From Aquificaceae bacterium (GTDB taxonomy: Bacteria > Aquificota > Aquificia > Aquificales > Aquificaceae), in assembly GCA_027079305.1 (NCBI GenBank), contig JALWVU010000055.1, forward strand, positions 186,001 through 250,000: a stretch of DNA of 64,000 nt, read 5' to 3'. This document shows, one piece after another, positions 7,919 to 18,494 of the stretch. The notes below the pieces were generated by a model. That model worked only from the letters and a program-made list of their open reading frames with translations. It searched no databases and had not been told where the DNA came from. A program made the position numbers and the translations under genes. Position 1 is the first letter of the stretch. Each line of letters begins with the position of its first letter.

Positions 7919-8767
7919 TTAGGATATTTTTATTAAGTGCACACCTTCACTCACATCTTTTGTCAGATCCTTCCACTCTTGGAAAGAGAGGCCAAGATTT
8001 TTCACAGTTTCTACCTCTTTTTTATAGCTCCAGAATCTTTCTATATCTACTTTAAGAAATTCAAGTTTATCCAGCTTATCTTGTAGAGGGTTTGTTTTAT
8101 CTACCAATTGACCATATACATCCTTTACTCTATCATAAGCTTTTTGATACTCAAACGCGGATTGGTCGACCTCATCAAGCTCAAAAAGTAGTCGTGAGTA
8201 TTCAGCGTAAGCAAGCATGTATAGTTTTAAAGGTTCACTAACTACTTCTGGGTTTGAACCATTAAAAAGTTTTGTGAAGGCATAGCTTATATATGTATCA
8301 TAAACAGCCACAGCTCTTCTGAAAGTTGTTAGCCTCTCCGTAAGAAGCTCCCATCTGAGATTTTTATCCTTTATCAAATCCTCAGAAAAGAGCAGGCCGG
8401 ACTTTAAATCCTTGAATACTTCTATAGCTTTTATAATCTCCACATCTTGTCTTATTCTTTGTATTTCCGCAAAAAGTTTATCAAGTTTTTCACTGAGCTT
8501 TGATATCTGCTTTGAGAGGTAATATGTAGACAATGCCACAGCTGCCAAGGTGAGAACACCAATACCAACATTCACGTAAGGCATTAAAGGACCTAAAGAG
8601 CTCATCAATCCCTGTGTAGTCAAATTTCCTACCTCTCTCATATGAGCAACTATTTTTCCTCCATTTGCTTCTCTTATTACTCCGCCTGTAACTTTATATA
8701 TTCCCTGCTTTAAACCCTCCAATATAACAGGATCGTTAGGAGGAGAAACCACAATTTCATGCGGCAT
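7919..8767 (-). CDS. Unknown membrane/coiled-coil protein
   Basis: I do not recognise a named family. The 282-residue protein has an N-terminal domain with the pattern GIYKVTGGVIREANGGKIVAH (about 22-42), one membrane helix at about 64-84, a coiled coil of lysine and glutamate heptads (about 85-115), and a helical C-terminal domain of about 160 residues. It starts at an ATG with a good GGAGG site nine bases upstream, 13 bases after the UPF0174-like gene, so the two are almost certainly co-expressed. The DNA is visibly more AT-rich than most of the window, with many AAA, ATA and TTT codons, suggesting transfer. Confidence 0.75.
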   Translation of the reverse strand: MPHEIVVSPPNDPVILEGLKQGIYKVTGGVIREANGGKIVAHMREVGNLTTQGLMSSLGPLMPYVNVGIGVLTLAAVALSTYYLSKQISKLSEKLDKLFAEIQRIRQDVEIIKAIEVFKDLKSGLLFSEDLIKDKNLRWELLTERLTTFRRAVAVYDTYISYAFTKLFNGSNPEVVSEPLKLYMLAYAEYSRLLFELDEVDQSAFEYQKAYDRVKDVYGQLVDKTNPLQDKLDKLEFLKVDIERFWSYKKEVETVKNLGLSFQEWKDLTKDVSEGVHLIKIS

Positions 8768-8780
8768 AATTCTACACCTC

Positions 8781-9713
8781 CTATTCTGGAAGATCCTTTA
8801 AAGCTTCTATAGTTTTATGAACATTGTGGCGTAGCGTATATATATAGACTACCAAAGGTATGTATTTATCATATTCTCTAGGGTTCAAAAGCTTTGACAC
8901 AAGAACGAGCGTAGAAATAATGACTATTATCCAACCAAGTGGTCCAAGAACTGTTGCTACAACCCTTTGTATCATTGCATTTACAGCTAAAGACAAACCA
9001 GAACCTGTAAGCAAAGCCCCTGTATAACTCCATATACTGTTTATTACTATGGCAGTTAATATGTGGAAGTTAAAGCCTAGGGCTTGTCTCAAAGCTATTA
9101 ATCCCCCATGAGTAAGTATATAACCTACATTAACTCCTGATATATCTACACTTTCCATGCTAGCATATCTTTGAAGGTTATTTACAATTTGTTTAACTAT
9201 ATTCTCTCTATCATTTTTGGGCATAGTCCTCAAGTATGCATCTAATAGCAAACCCACTATAATTTCCTCAATCTTAACACTCTGTTCACAAGTTAGTTCT
9301 ATGTCTTTGTTATCCTCCCGAATTTTGCGTAAACTTCTTCTCCATTCCTCATCTTTGAGCTCTTTTGCTTTTCTTTCCAAGGCAAGGGTTAAGGCTTTAA
9401 CACATTCCTGTAATTGTCTTGGGTACTTATCCATATCCCTGAATTTGTCTACAATCCCCATACCCTCAGTTATAGCATCATTCATTTTCCCTATAATAGC
9501 TTTTATTAGGTCATATTTAATTGGTTTCGTAGTGTTGAAGTTTAACATCGAACATAAATTTCTTTTTTCTTGTTTATATTGTTCATCCTGTATACTAAGA
9601 TACTCTTTTCCAAGTTCTGATATAGCTAACATCTCCTTTAATGTTTCTTCATCAGCGCTCTTTAAGATATCCCAAATGCAATTTTTGAGCGTTGGCTCCT
9701 TTTGACTCATCAT
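8781..9713 (-). CDS. UPF0174/YaaW-like protein with hydrophobic hairpin
   Basis: The 310-residue protein has a soluble, charged N-terminal two thirds and a hydrophobic stretch at about 215-275 with GSGLSLAVNAMIQRVVATVLGP and LGWIIVIISTLVLVSK, followed by KYIPLVVYIYTLR. This order resembles the C-terminus of the UPF0174 (E. coli YaaW, H. pylori HP1587) family as I recall it, where a G(P)xGW hydrophobic hairpin precedes an IPxVxxIxxLR segment. The N-terminal segment (LKNCIWDILKSADEETLKEML) may correspond to the DUF3944-like start of that family. The function is unknown. The gene is AT-rich and has an AAAGGAGG site before a double ATG. Confidence 0.65.
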   Translation of the reverse strand: MMSQKEPTLKNCIWDILKSADEETLKEMLAISELGKEYLSIQDEQYKQEKRNLCSMLNFNTTKPIKYDLIKAIIGKMNDAITEGMGIVDKFRDMDKYPRQLQECVKALTLALERKAKELKDEEWRRSLRKIREDNKDIELTCEQSVKIEEIIVGLLLDAYLRTMPKNDRENIVKQIVNNLQRYASMESVDISGVNVGYILTHGGLIALRQALGFNFHILTAIVINSIWSYTGALLTGSGLSLAVNAMIQRVVATVLGPLGWIIVIISTLVLVSKLLNPREYDKYIPLVVYIYTLRHNVHKTIEALKDLPE

Positions 9714-9714
9714 T

Positions 9715-9951
9715 TCACCTCCTTTTTCTTCCTTTATGCACCCTCACCCTCCACGGTGGCCTAAGCTCTATCTTCCCCCACAACTTTGGAGGCTTCCAGG
9801 CACTTGTAGGCATCTTGTAGCCACCGCCGAGGTCTATAAAGTCTTCGTTTTCATCAAGAGGAATGCTTGTTTTCTTGAACGGCTTTTCCCTTCGCTTTTT
9901 GAAATATCCAAAGAGAGCCAGTCCAAGGAGAATCTTGAGCAGATTCCCCAT
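9715..9951 (-). CDS. Small membrane-anchored protein, unknown
   Basis: This 78-residue protein (starting MGNLLKILLG) has a short N-terminal hydrophobic helix (about 3-15) followed by basic residues and a soluble tail ending in a run of K and R. An AAGGAGG site lies six bases before the ATG at 9951, better than an in-frame start 21 bases further upstream. Its stop is one base from the start of the UPF0174-like gene, and it follows the DUF1232 gene by 24 bases, so it belongs to the same operon. No family is recognised. Confidence 0.65.
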   Translation of the reverse strand: MGNLLKILLGLALFGYFKKRREKPFKKTSIPLDENEDFIDLGGGYKMPTSAWKPPKLWGKIELRPPWRVRVHKGRKRR

Positions 9952-9975
9952 TACTTCCCTCCTTATCTGCAAAGA

Positions 9976-10437
9976 TTATACACTTTCCGGGAAGATGTTC
10001 TCACCGAAAGCCTCAGTTATGAGCTTCTTTAAACTTTCATCTTTTGTATTTTCTGCTTTCCACAAGGCGTAATCTTTAACGTCCTCCGATATCATCTTCC
10101 AGACGAACATGAGCATGGCAAGGTCATCCATCTGGCCGAGGATGGGGATTATGTCAGGTATAAGGTCTATAGGGTTGAGTATATATAAGAGAGCTATAAC
10201 CACCGCTACTACTGTCCTATAGGGAAGCTCGGTATAATCACCGTTCCAGTAATCTTTGATTAGTATCATAAGAAGCTTTACCTTCCCGATCTCCCTGCTC
10301 AGGATAGAGCTTTTTTCCACCTTATCGTAAATCCTGTCCGACTCCTTTACAGCCTTCTCGATATCTTTCTCGGAAGTTCTTTCGCTCAATCTTTCGAACT
10401 CTGCCCTGATCTGATCCTCGGAAATCCTTTCGTTCAT
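9976..10437 (-). CDS. DUF1232 (YkvA-like) membrane protein
   Basis: The 153-residue protein carries the DUF1232 core: a membrane helix with LLYILNPIDLIPDIIPILGQMDDLAML, in which the NPIDLIPD and GxxDD elements are the family signature. The N-terminal third is acidic and helical. DUF1232 proteins are of unknown function, often near membrane or stress genes. The start at 10437 is chosen because GGAGG lies nine bases upstream; the longer reading frame lacks a site. It is the first gene of the minus-strand membrane locus that runs to 6675, and is divergent from the gene at 10534. Confidence 0.85.
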   Translation of the reverse strand: MNERISEDQIRAEFERLSERTSEKDIEKAVKESDRIYDKVEKSSILSREIGKVKLLMILIKDYWNGDYTELPYRTVVAVVIALLYILNPIDLIPDIIPILGQMDDLAMLMFVWKMISEDVKDYALWKAENTKDESLKKLITEAFGENIFPESV

Positions 10438-10479
10438 CTTTACCACCTCCTCAAGATCTCCCCAATAATATAGCGAATG

Positions 10480-10491
10480 CAATATATATTG
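10480..10491. promoter_or_regulatory. Perfect 12-base palindrome in a divergent promoter region
   Basis: CAATATATATTG is a perfect inverted repeat lying between the DUF1232 gene and the divergent gene at 10534. It could be an operator, for example for the XRE-type regulator encoded at the end of the same locus, but a chance AT-rich palindrome is possible. Confidence 0.3.
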
Positions 10492-10533
10492 TCAAGTCTT
10501 GAAATATACCCTTTGCGAAATAAATTTGTAAAC

Positions 10534-11100
10534 ATGGTCTTCAACGATTACCTCTTCAGATTGCCCTTCTATGCCCCTGAGAACATAGAGTTCATACTCG
10601 GGATAGACCTTATAACCGATTCCCCTTCCTCCTGGCTTGTGCTATCCCCTTTCAGCGGTAGGGTGAAGTTTATAAGGGAATACGATGAGGGGTTCTGCCC
10701 CTTCCCTGAGAATCTTTCAGTTCTCGTAAACATAGAAAGTATCAGGCCAGCTGTGAGTATGGCTTACCTCAGGGTTTTCAGAGAATCGGGAGCTCCCCTC
10801 AAAAGGTTCGTGGCCTGTTACCTGATAAACACACAGAGCGAGGAGTGGTTCGTTACTCAGCTCAGGACAGCTGAAGAGATAGTGGGAAGATGGAAAGTTA
10901 GTCCCAAAGAGAGGCTTAGAGTCTTTTTAGAATATGCCAAGCTCCTGAGGCTCTGGGGTGTTGATCCTGCAAGGCCAAGATGGGAGAGGGGAAAAGATCC
11001 CTTACACAGTTACATGGCGGAGAGGAAATCTGTAGGTCTTGAGGAGATAAGGGCTTACAGAGATGAGCTGACCTTTACAGATCCGAGCTACGAAGCCTAA
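10534..11100 (+). CDS. Hypothetical protein
   Basis: The likely product starts MVFNDYLFRLPF and has 188 residues, with no signal peptide, no membrane helix and no motif that I recognise. The sequence looks like a soluble mixed alpha/beta protein with a C-terminal helical, arginine-rich part (RWERGKDPLHSYMAERKS). The upstream extension to 10477 crosses the divergent promoter region and is less likely. Codon use matches the core genes around it. A small open frame (11072-11254) overlaps its end in another frame. Confidence 0.72.
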   Translation: MVFNDYLFRLPFYAPENIEFILGIDLITDSPSSWLVLSPFSGRVKFIREYDEGFCPFPENLSVLVNIESIRPAVSMAYLRVFRESGAPLKRFVACYLINTQSEEWFVTQLRTAEEIVGRWKVSPKERLRVFLEYAKLLRLWGVDPARPRWERGKDPLHSYMAERKSVGLEEIRAYRDELTFTDPSYEA

Positions 11101-11254
11101 CCTGGAAATAATCTCTGCCAGCAGAGGTGTCTTCGATCCCTTACAAAGAGAAGAGCTCATGAGGGCGAGGGCAAGAAGTCTGGGTGTGGATTATGAAGAA
11201 GTAATGAGCGCCTGGGACGTGAGATGGTATCTGGAGAGGGTGGCCTGCAGGTAG
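11072..11254 (+). other. Possible small ORF without a canonical start
   Basis: This frame is open for 60 codons after a TGA at 11069-11071 and ends at TAG 11252-11254, 19 bases before tgt. The predicted peptide is charged and helical (for example EELMRARARSLGVDYEEV) and looks coding, but it has no ATG, GTG or TTG at a sensible place; CTG at 11102, one base after the stop of the preceding gene, is the best candidate. It could be a coupled small gene, or the remnant of a longer C-terminus of the preceding gene after a frameshift. Confidence 0.35.
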
Positions 11255-11261
11255 AGGTTAA

Positions 11262-14130
<2,869 letters not shown>

Positions 14131-14131
<1 letters not shown>

Positions 14132-14844
14132 CAGTAATAATATCTACGCCTCAGGAAGAGCTTATCAATCAGGAGGTATCCCGCCAGAAAGCCCCCTATG
14201 TGCGCCCACCAGGCCACACCTCCCAGACCCACCGCTGGGAGGGAAACCACACCGTTCACCAGCTGGATGAAGAACCAGAGACCTATGAAGATGACCGCTG
14301 GAATTTCCGTCAGGGCCATGAAGAAAAAAACGGGAACCAAAGCGAGGACCCTCGCGTGGGGAAAGAGCTTCATGTAGGCTCCCAGAACACCGCTCACTGC
14401 ACCGCTCGCCCCCACCATGGGAACGTGCCCACCACCGAAGAGGAGGCTTATGAAGGTCTGGGTGAGCGCCGCTACAAGGCCGGTTGTAATGTAGAAAACC
14501 ACATACTTGAACTTCCCGAGCCTGTCCTCCACGTTGTCCCCGAATACCCAGAGGAACCACATGTTCCCGATTATGTGGAACCATCCCCCGTGGAGGAACA
14601 TATGAGTCAGCAGTGTGTAAGGCCTCTCCAGTATCTCAGCGGGAACGAGGCCGAACTGTCTTATGAACACATCGAGGGCGCTCACCTGACCCTGGACCGT
14701 CATAAGGATCTTCTTTGAAAGGCTCCACTCGTAGAGCCACACAACGGAACATATGACGATTATGGCCACACTCACCGTGGGAAAGGTTTTGGAAGGGTTT
14801 ATATCCCTAATCGGTATCATCCTTATCCGCTCCTCGGGCTCCAT
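14131..14844 (-). CDS. Rhomboid-family intramembrane serine protease
   Basis: The 237-residue protein has about six membrane helices and both members of the rhomboid dyad: Ser147 in GASGAVSG and His215 in AHIGGFLAGY. The HGGWFHIIGNMWFLWVFGDNVED block (about 86-108) is the typical L1 and second-helix motif, with the oxyanion Asn in GNMWF. It should cleave membrane-spanning substrates in the inner membrane. It is upstream of polA in the same direction and shares a short AT-rich promoter region with the divergent gene at 14869. Confidence 0.93.
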
Positions 14845-14868
14845 ATAATACTACACGGAGGTGATCTC

Positions 14869-15213
14869 ATGAACAATCCAGAGAGAATCAAGAAGCTGAT
14901 GGAGAAGGCAAAACTCGTGGACGAGAACGTTCAGATAAACTTCGTCATACTCGATCTCAGTCCAAAATGGATGAAGTGCAGGAGGACCAAGCGCCTGGTC
15001 TTCCAGTTTCACAAGCTGGGTGATGCGGAGAACAGAACTGCCTGCGGAAAGGAGCTCGAGAACTACCAGATCCTCCCGGATAGACAGGAGAACCTGGTCA
15101 TAACTCAAGTGAACATGATGCTGGGCGGACTGGGACTTCTGGTCTTCTTCGACCTCTGCCCCGAGTGCTTCGGGGACGTGAACAGGTGCACCCCCTTGGA
15201 AGATAAGAAGTGA
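14869..15213 (+). CDS. Cysteine-containing hypothetical protein
   Basis: This 114-residue soluble protein has Cys37, Cys59, Cys97, Cys100 and Cys107, with the last three in a CPEC...C group (FDLCPECFGDVNRC), suggesting a metal site. I recognise no family. The ATG has both a TATAAT-like box (in CCATATAATAC) and a strong GGAGGTG site, so it is expressed from its own promoter. It is divergent from the rhomboid gene. Its stop is one base from the next ORF. Confidence 0.75.
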   Translation: MNNPERIKKLMEKAKLVDENVQINFVILDLSPKWMKCRRTKRLVFQFHKLGDAENRTACGKELENYQILPDRQENLVITQVNMMLGGLGLLVFFDLCPECFGDVNRCTPLEDKK

Positions 15214-15214
15214 T

Positions 15215-15472
15215 ATGACATGGGGGAAGGCCACCTCCTATTTTATGTCCGAGGTTGTTCGCAAACGCAGTTATCTGAAACCCGAGTGGATAGAAATGGC
15301 AAGGCGAGGGGAAGGAGTCGTTAAAGAAGAAGTGCAGGAGGATGGCAGGATACGTAGGTGGATTCATATAAAAGAAGCGGATAGGTTTCTACGAGTTGTA
15401 TTTCTACAGGACGGAGAGACCGTGCACAACGCGTTTTTTGACAGAAATTTTAAGAAGGAGGTCGGAATATGA
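15215..15472 (+). CDS. DUF4258-like small protein, putative toxin of a DUF2283 pair
   Basis: The 85-residue protein has KPEWIEMARRGEGVVKEEVQEDGRIRRWIHIKEADRFLRVVF-type features in pieces: an N-terminal helix, then strands with a conserved-looking RFLRVVFLQDGETVHNAFFDR tail, much like the small RelE/DUF4258 folds. It overlaps the following DUF2283 gene by four bases. DUF4258-DUF2283 pairs are widely suspected to be toxin-antitoxin modules, so that role is inferred. The start is uncertain: ATG at 15245 is an alternative. Confidence 0.6.
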   Translation: MTWGKATSYFMSEVVRKRSYLKPEWIEMARRGEGVVKEEVQEDGRIRRWIHIKEADRFLRVVFLQDGETVHNAFFDRNFKKEVGI

Positions 15473-15672
15473 AGGTTCGATATTTCCCCGACACGGATAC
15501 GCTTTACATAGAGTTAATAGATGCGCCGAGTGTAGAGTCGGAGGAAGTTATGGAAGGAGTGGTTCTTGATTACGATAAGGGGGGAAAGGTGGTCGGTGTA
15601 GAGATAGAGCATTTCACCGAAAGGTTCAGAATGGAGCCAGTAGAGATACCCCTTAAGCTTGTATCAACTTGA
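15469..15672 (+). CDS. DUF2283 family protein, putative antitoxin
   Basis: The 67-residue protein shows the DUF2283 pattern: MKVRYFPDTDTLYIEL at the start, then VVLDYDKGGKVVGVEIEHFTER. An AAGGAGG site lies just upstream inside the preceding gene, which it overlaps by four bases. The family is of unknown function but is commonly paired with a small DUF4258-type partner, as here. Confidence 0.85.
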   Translation: MKVRYFPDTDTLYIELIDAPSVESEEVMEGVVLDYDKGGKVVGVEIEHFTERFRMEPVEIPLKLVST

Positions 15673-15766
15673 CTCACAGCTATTCTCTAAAAGCGACGTG
15701 GACGTGTGGGAATACCTCTAATTGTGTTATCATTTTATTAGAATTTTCTTAAACGGAGGTGTAGGT

Positions 15767-16081
15767 ATGAGGAAACTGATCGCTCTCGTGGTTCTCGCCG
15801 GAGGGGTGACCTTTGCTGCGGACGGCGCAGCCATATTCAAGTCCAAAGGATGTGCCTCCTGCCACCAGCCCAACGCGGACACCGTAGGACCCTCTCTCAA
15901 GAAGATAGCCAAAGCCTACGCGGGTAAGAAGGATCAGCTCGTCAAGTTCCTCAAGGGTCAGGCCAATCCTATAGTCGATCCCGCAAAAGCCGCCATAATG
16001 AAGGCCCAGCTTGCCACAATAAAGAACCTTTCTGACGATCAGCTTTCCGCTCTCGCGGACTTCATACTCAAGCATAAGTAA
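15767..16081 (+). CDS. Small class I cytochrome c
   Basis: The 104-residue precursor has a cleavable signal peptide (cleavage probably after residues 16-17 in TFAADG), the heme attachment motif C29-A-S-C32-H33 and a probable axial Met78 in AAIMKAQL, giving a soluble periplasmic cytochrome of the c-551/c-552 type. It would shuttle electrons between respiratory complexes. The start is set by a CGGAGGTG site; an in-frame ATG 45 bases upstream is unlikely. A GC-rich hairpin with a T-rich tail follows the gene. Confidence 0.93.
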   Translation: MRKLIALVVLAGGVTFAADGAAIFKSKGCASCHQPNADTVGPSLKKIAKAYAGKKDQLVKFLKGQANPIVDPAKAAIMKAQLATIKNLSDDQLSALADFILKHK

Positions 16082-16088
16082 TATCCGA

Positions 16089-16120
16089 AGGGGCATCCCG
16101 CCCCTCCTTTCCCTTTTAAT
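16089..16120 (+). terminator. Terminator after cytochrome c
   Basis: GGGGC (16090-16094) and GCCCC (16100-16104) form a stem with a five-base loop, followed by a T/C-rich run (CCTTTCCCTTTTAAT). It lies eight bases after the cytochrome stop and before the aspS promoter. Confidence 0.6.
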
Positions 16121-16125
16121 CCCCA

Positions 16126-16131
16126 TATAAT
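16126..16131 (+). promoter_or_regulatory. TATAAT -10 box before aspS
   Basis: A perfect TATAAT ends eight bases before the aspS ATG at 16140, with only TATTCCCCC-type sequence between and no Shine-Dalgarno sequence. The transcript should begin at or within a base or two of the start codon. Confidence 0.6.
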
Positions 16132-16139
16132 ATTCCCCC

Positions 16140-17951
16140 ATGATAGAAGCTTTCGGTGATTTCAAAAGGGACAAATACTGCGGTGAAGTATCCCTCGGGG
16201 ATGTAGGCAAAGAGATAAAGCTCTGCGGATGGGTTCACAGGGTCAGAAACCACGGAGGAGTCGTATTCATAGACCTGAGGGACAGGGAGGGAGTAGTTCA
16301 GGTAGTCGTGGAAGAAAAGTCTAACCCCGATGCCTACGAGAAGGCGGACAGAGTTAGGCCGGAGTGGGTGATCGGCGTTGCGGGGAAGGTCAGGAGGAGG
16401 CCCGAGGGGACCGAGAACCCCAAGCTCAAGACGGGATACGTGGAGGTGGTGGCGAGCGAGATAAAGGTATTCAACACCTCCGAGGTTCCACCCTTCCCCG
16501 TGGAGGAGGAGACCCAAGTCTCTGAGGAGATAAAGCTCAAATACAGGTTCATAGACCTCAGAAGGTTCTCGATGAAGGAGAACCTCCTCTTCAGGCACAG
16601 GTTCTACCAGATAACGAGGAGGTTCTTCGAAGAGGAAGGCTTCGTGGAGATAGAGACTCCCTTCCTCACCAAGTCCACACCCGAAGGAGCGAGGGACTTC
16701 ATAGTTCCCTCCAGGCTCCATCCTGGAAAGTTCTACGCCCTCCCCCAGTCTCCCCAGCTCTTCAAGCAGATCCTCATGGTGGCTGGCTTCGACAAATACT
16801 TTCAGATAGTCAAGTGCTTCAGGGACGAGGACCTGAGAGCGGACAGACAGCCCGAGTTCACCCAGATAGACTACGAGATGTCCTTCGTCCGCGAAGAGGA
16901 GGTTATGGATGTAGCGGAGAGGCTGGTGGCGAGGCTCTTCAAGGAGCTCCTCGGGATAGAGCTCAAAACTCCCTTCGAAAGGATCTCCTACCAGGAGGCC
17001 ATGGAACGCTACGGAACCGACAAGCCCGACAGAAGGTTCGGTTTAGAGCTCATAGAGCTCTCGGACATATTCAGGAACACGGAGTTCAAGGTCTTCAGGA
17101 GCGTCTTGGAGAACGGGGGGATAATAAAGGCGATAAACTTCAAGAAAGGGAACCTCTCGAGGAAGGAGATAGACGACCTGACCAAGTTCGTTCAAAAGCT
17201 CGGAGCAAAAGGCCTTGCCTGGATAAAAGTCGAATCTGGAAAGTTAACCTCCCCAATAGTCAAGTTCTTCTCCAAGAAGGAGATAGACAAGCTCCTGAAG
17301 CGCGTTAACGCGGAAGAGGGAGACGTGATCTTCTTCTCCGCGGATAAGAGGGAGATGGTCTACAAGATCCTCTCCGCCCTCAGGCTCGAGCTCGCGAGAA
17401 CTCACAACCTTATTGACGAGAGCAGATGGGACGTTCTGTGGATCGTCGACTTCCCACTGATGGAGTGGGACGAGGAGGAGGGAAGGTTTGTCTCCCTCCA
17501 CCATCCCTTCACCGCCCCGAAGGAGGAGGACATACCCAAGCTCAAGGAGGCCCTCAAGACCGAGGACCTCGAGGAGAGGAAAAGGCTCGTCCACTTGGTG
17601 AGAGCCAGAGCCTACGACATGGTCATAAACGGAGAGGAGGTGGGAGGAGGATCTATACGTGTACACACGAAAGAGCTCCAGGAGCTGGTCTTTAAGCTCC
17701 TCGGGATAGGAGAGGTGGAGGCCAAGGAGAAGTTCGGCTTTCTCTTAGAGGCTCTTAAGTTCGGTGCACCTCCCCACGGCGGTCTCGCCTTCGGACTGGA
17801 CAGGCTCGTGGCTCTGATGAGAGGTCTGGACTCCATAAGGGACGTAATAGCCTTCCCCAAGACCCAGAAGGGGATATGCATGCTCACCTCCGCACCAGAC
17901 TACGTCACCCCCAAACAGCTCAAGGAGGTCCACATAAAGGTTGTGGAGTGA
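16140..17951 (+). CDS. aspS: Aspartyl-tRNA synthetase
   Basis: The 603-residue class II synthetase has the N-terminal OB anticodon-binding domain (LCGWVHRVRNHGGVVFIDLRDREG), class II motif 1 around FRHRFYQITRRFFEEEGFVEIETPFL, motif 2 with FRDEDLRADRQPEFTQID, a GAD insertion domain that marks the long bacterial type, and motif 3 GLAFGLDRLVALM near the C-terminus. It charges tRNA-Asp; whether it is also non-discriminating for Asn cannot be read from sequence alone, although its length and insertion fit the bacterial type. It is read from its own leaderless promoter. Confidence 0.97.
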   Translation: MIEAFGDFKRDKYCGEVSLGDVGKEIKLCGWVHRVRNHGGVVFIDLRDREGVVQVVVEEKSNPDAYEKADRVRPEWVIGVAGKVRRRPEGTENPKLKTGYVEVVASEIKVFNTSEVPPFPVEEETQVSEEIKLKYRFIDLRRFSMKENLLFRHRFYQITRRFFEEEGFVEIETPFLTKSTPEGARDFIVPSRLHPGKFYALPQSPQLFKQILMVAGFDKYFQIVKCFRDEDLRADRQPEFTQIDYEMSFVREEEVMDVAERLVARLFKELLGIELKTPFERISYQEAMERYGTDKPDRRFGLELIELSDIFRNTEFKVFRSVLENGGIIKAINFKKGNLSRKEIDDLTKFVQKLGAKGLAWIKVESGKLTSPIVKFFSKKEIDKLLKRVNAEEGDVIFFSADKREMVYKILSALRLELARTHNLIDESRWDVLWIVDFPLMEWDEEEGRFVSLHHPFTAPKEEDIPKLKEALKTEDLEERKRLVHLVRARAYDMVINGEEVGGGSIRVHTKELQELVFKLLGIGEVEAKEKFGFLLEALKFGAPPHGGLAFGLDRLVALMRGLDSIRDVIAFPKTQKGICMLTSAPDYVTPKQLKEVHIKVVE

Positions 17952-17962
17952 AGGCCAAGGCC

Positions 17963-17968
17963 TATAAT
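17963..17968 (+). promoter_or_regulatory. TATAAT -10 box before the Uma2 gene
   Basis: TATAAT ends seven bases before the ATG at 17976 and lies just after the aspS stop. No Shine-Dalgarno sequence is present, so the Uma2 message is predicted to be leaderless. Confidence 0.5.
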
Positions 17969-17975
17969 CACTGAT

Positions 17976-18494
17976 ATGAAGCTAAAAGAAAAGCTCACCT
18001 TCGAAGACATAAAGGAACTTCCAGAAGGGAACTACGAGGTTATAGACGGGGAGGTGAAGGAGTTGGCACCCACGGGATTCGAGCACGGAGAGTGGGAAGG
18101 AGAGCTTTACACCCTGCTTAAGCATAAGCTGAAAGGAAAAGGCTACGTGGCTGTCGGGGAGGTCGGAATCCTCATCTCCAAGAACCCCCTCAGGATAAGG
18201 TCCGCGGACGTGGTCTACATAAGCAAGGAGCGCTCCCCAGAGAGGCCCAGAGGGATACTCACGGTGCCCCCCGAGCTCGTTATAGAGATCGTCTCTCCCA
18301 GTAACACATACACGGAGATGGAGGAGAAGGTCTTCGACTACCTCAAAGCTGGCGTGAACAGAGTCCTTCTTATAGACCCCCAGCTCAGGAAGGCCACCCT
18401 CTTTGAGGGAAAGGAGGCCAAGCTATACGACTTTGAGGAGGAGATCGAGCTCCTCCCCGATCTGAAGATAAAGCTCTCGGAAGTTCTTTCATGA
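17976..18494 (+). CDS. Uma2/DUF820 family PD-(D/E)XK nuclease-like protein
   Basis: The 172-residue protein matches the Uma2 pattern: YEVIDGEVKELAPTG near the start, a helical segment, IRSADVVYISKER containing the conserved Asp, PPELVIEIVSPSNT with the conserved Glu, and EKVFDYLKAGVNRVLLIDP with the late Lys. These are the positions expected of a restriction-endonuclease-like fold, but the biological role of Uma2 proteins is unsettled. It overlaps the next gene by four bases, so it begins a run of coupled genes to 19939. Confidence 0.9.
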   Translation: MKLKEKLTFEDIKELPEGNYEVIDGEVKELAPTGFEHGEWEGELYTLLKHKLKGKGYVAVGEVGILISKNPLRIRSADVVYISKERSPERPRGILTVPPELVIEIVSPSNTYTEMEEKVFDYLKAGVNRVLLIDPQLRKATLFEGKEAKLYDFEEEIELLPDLKIKLSEVLS

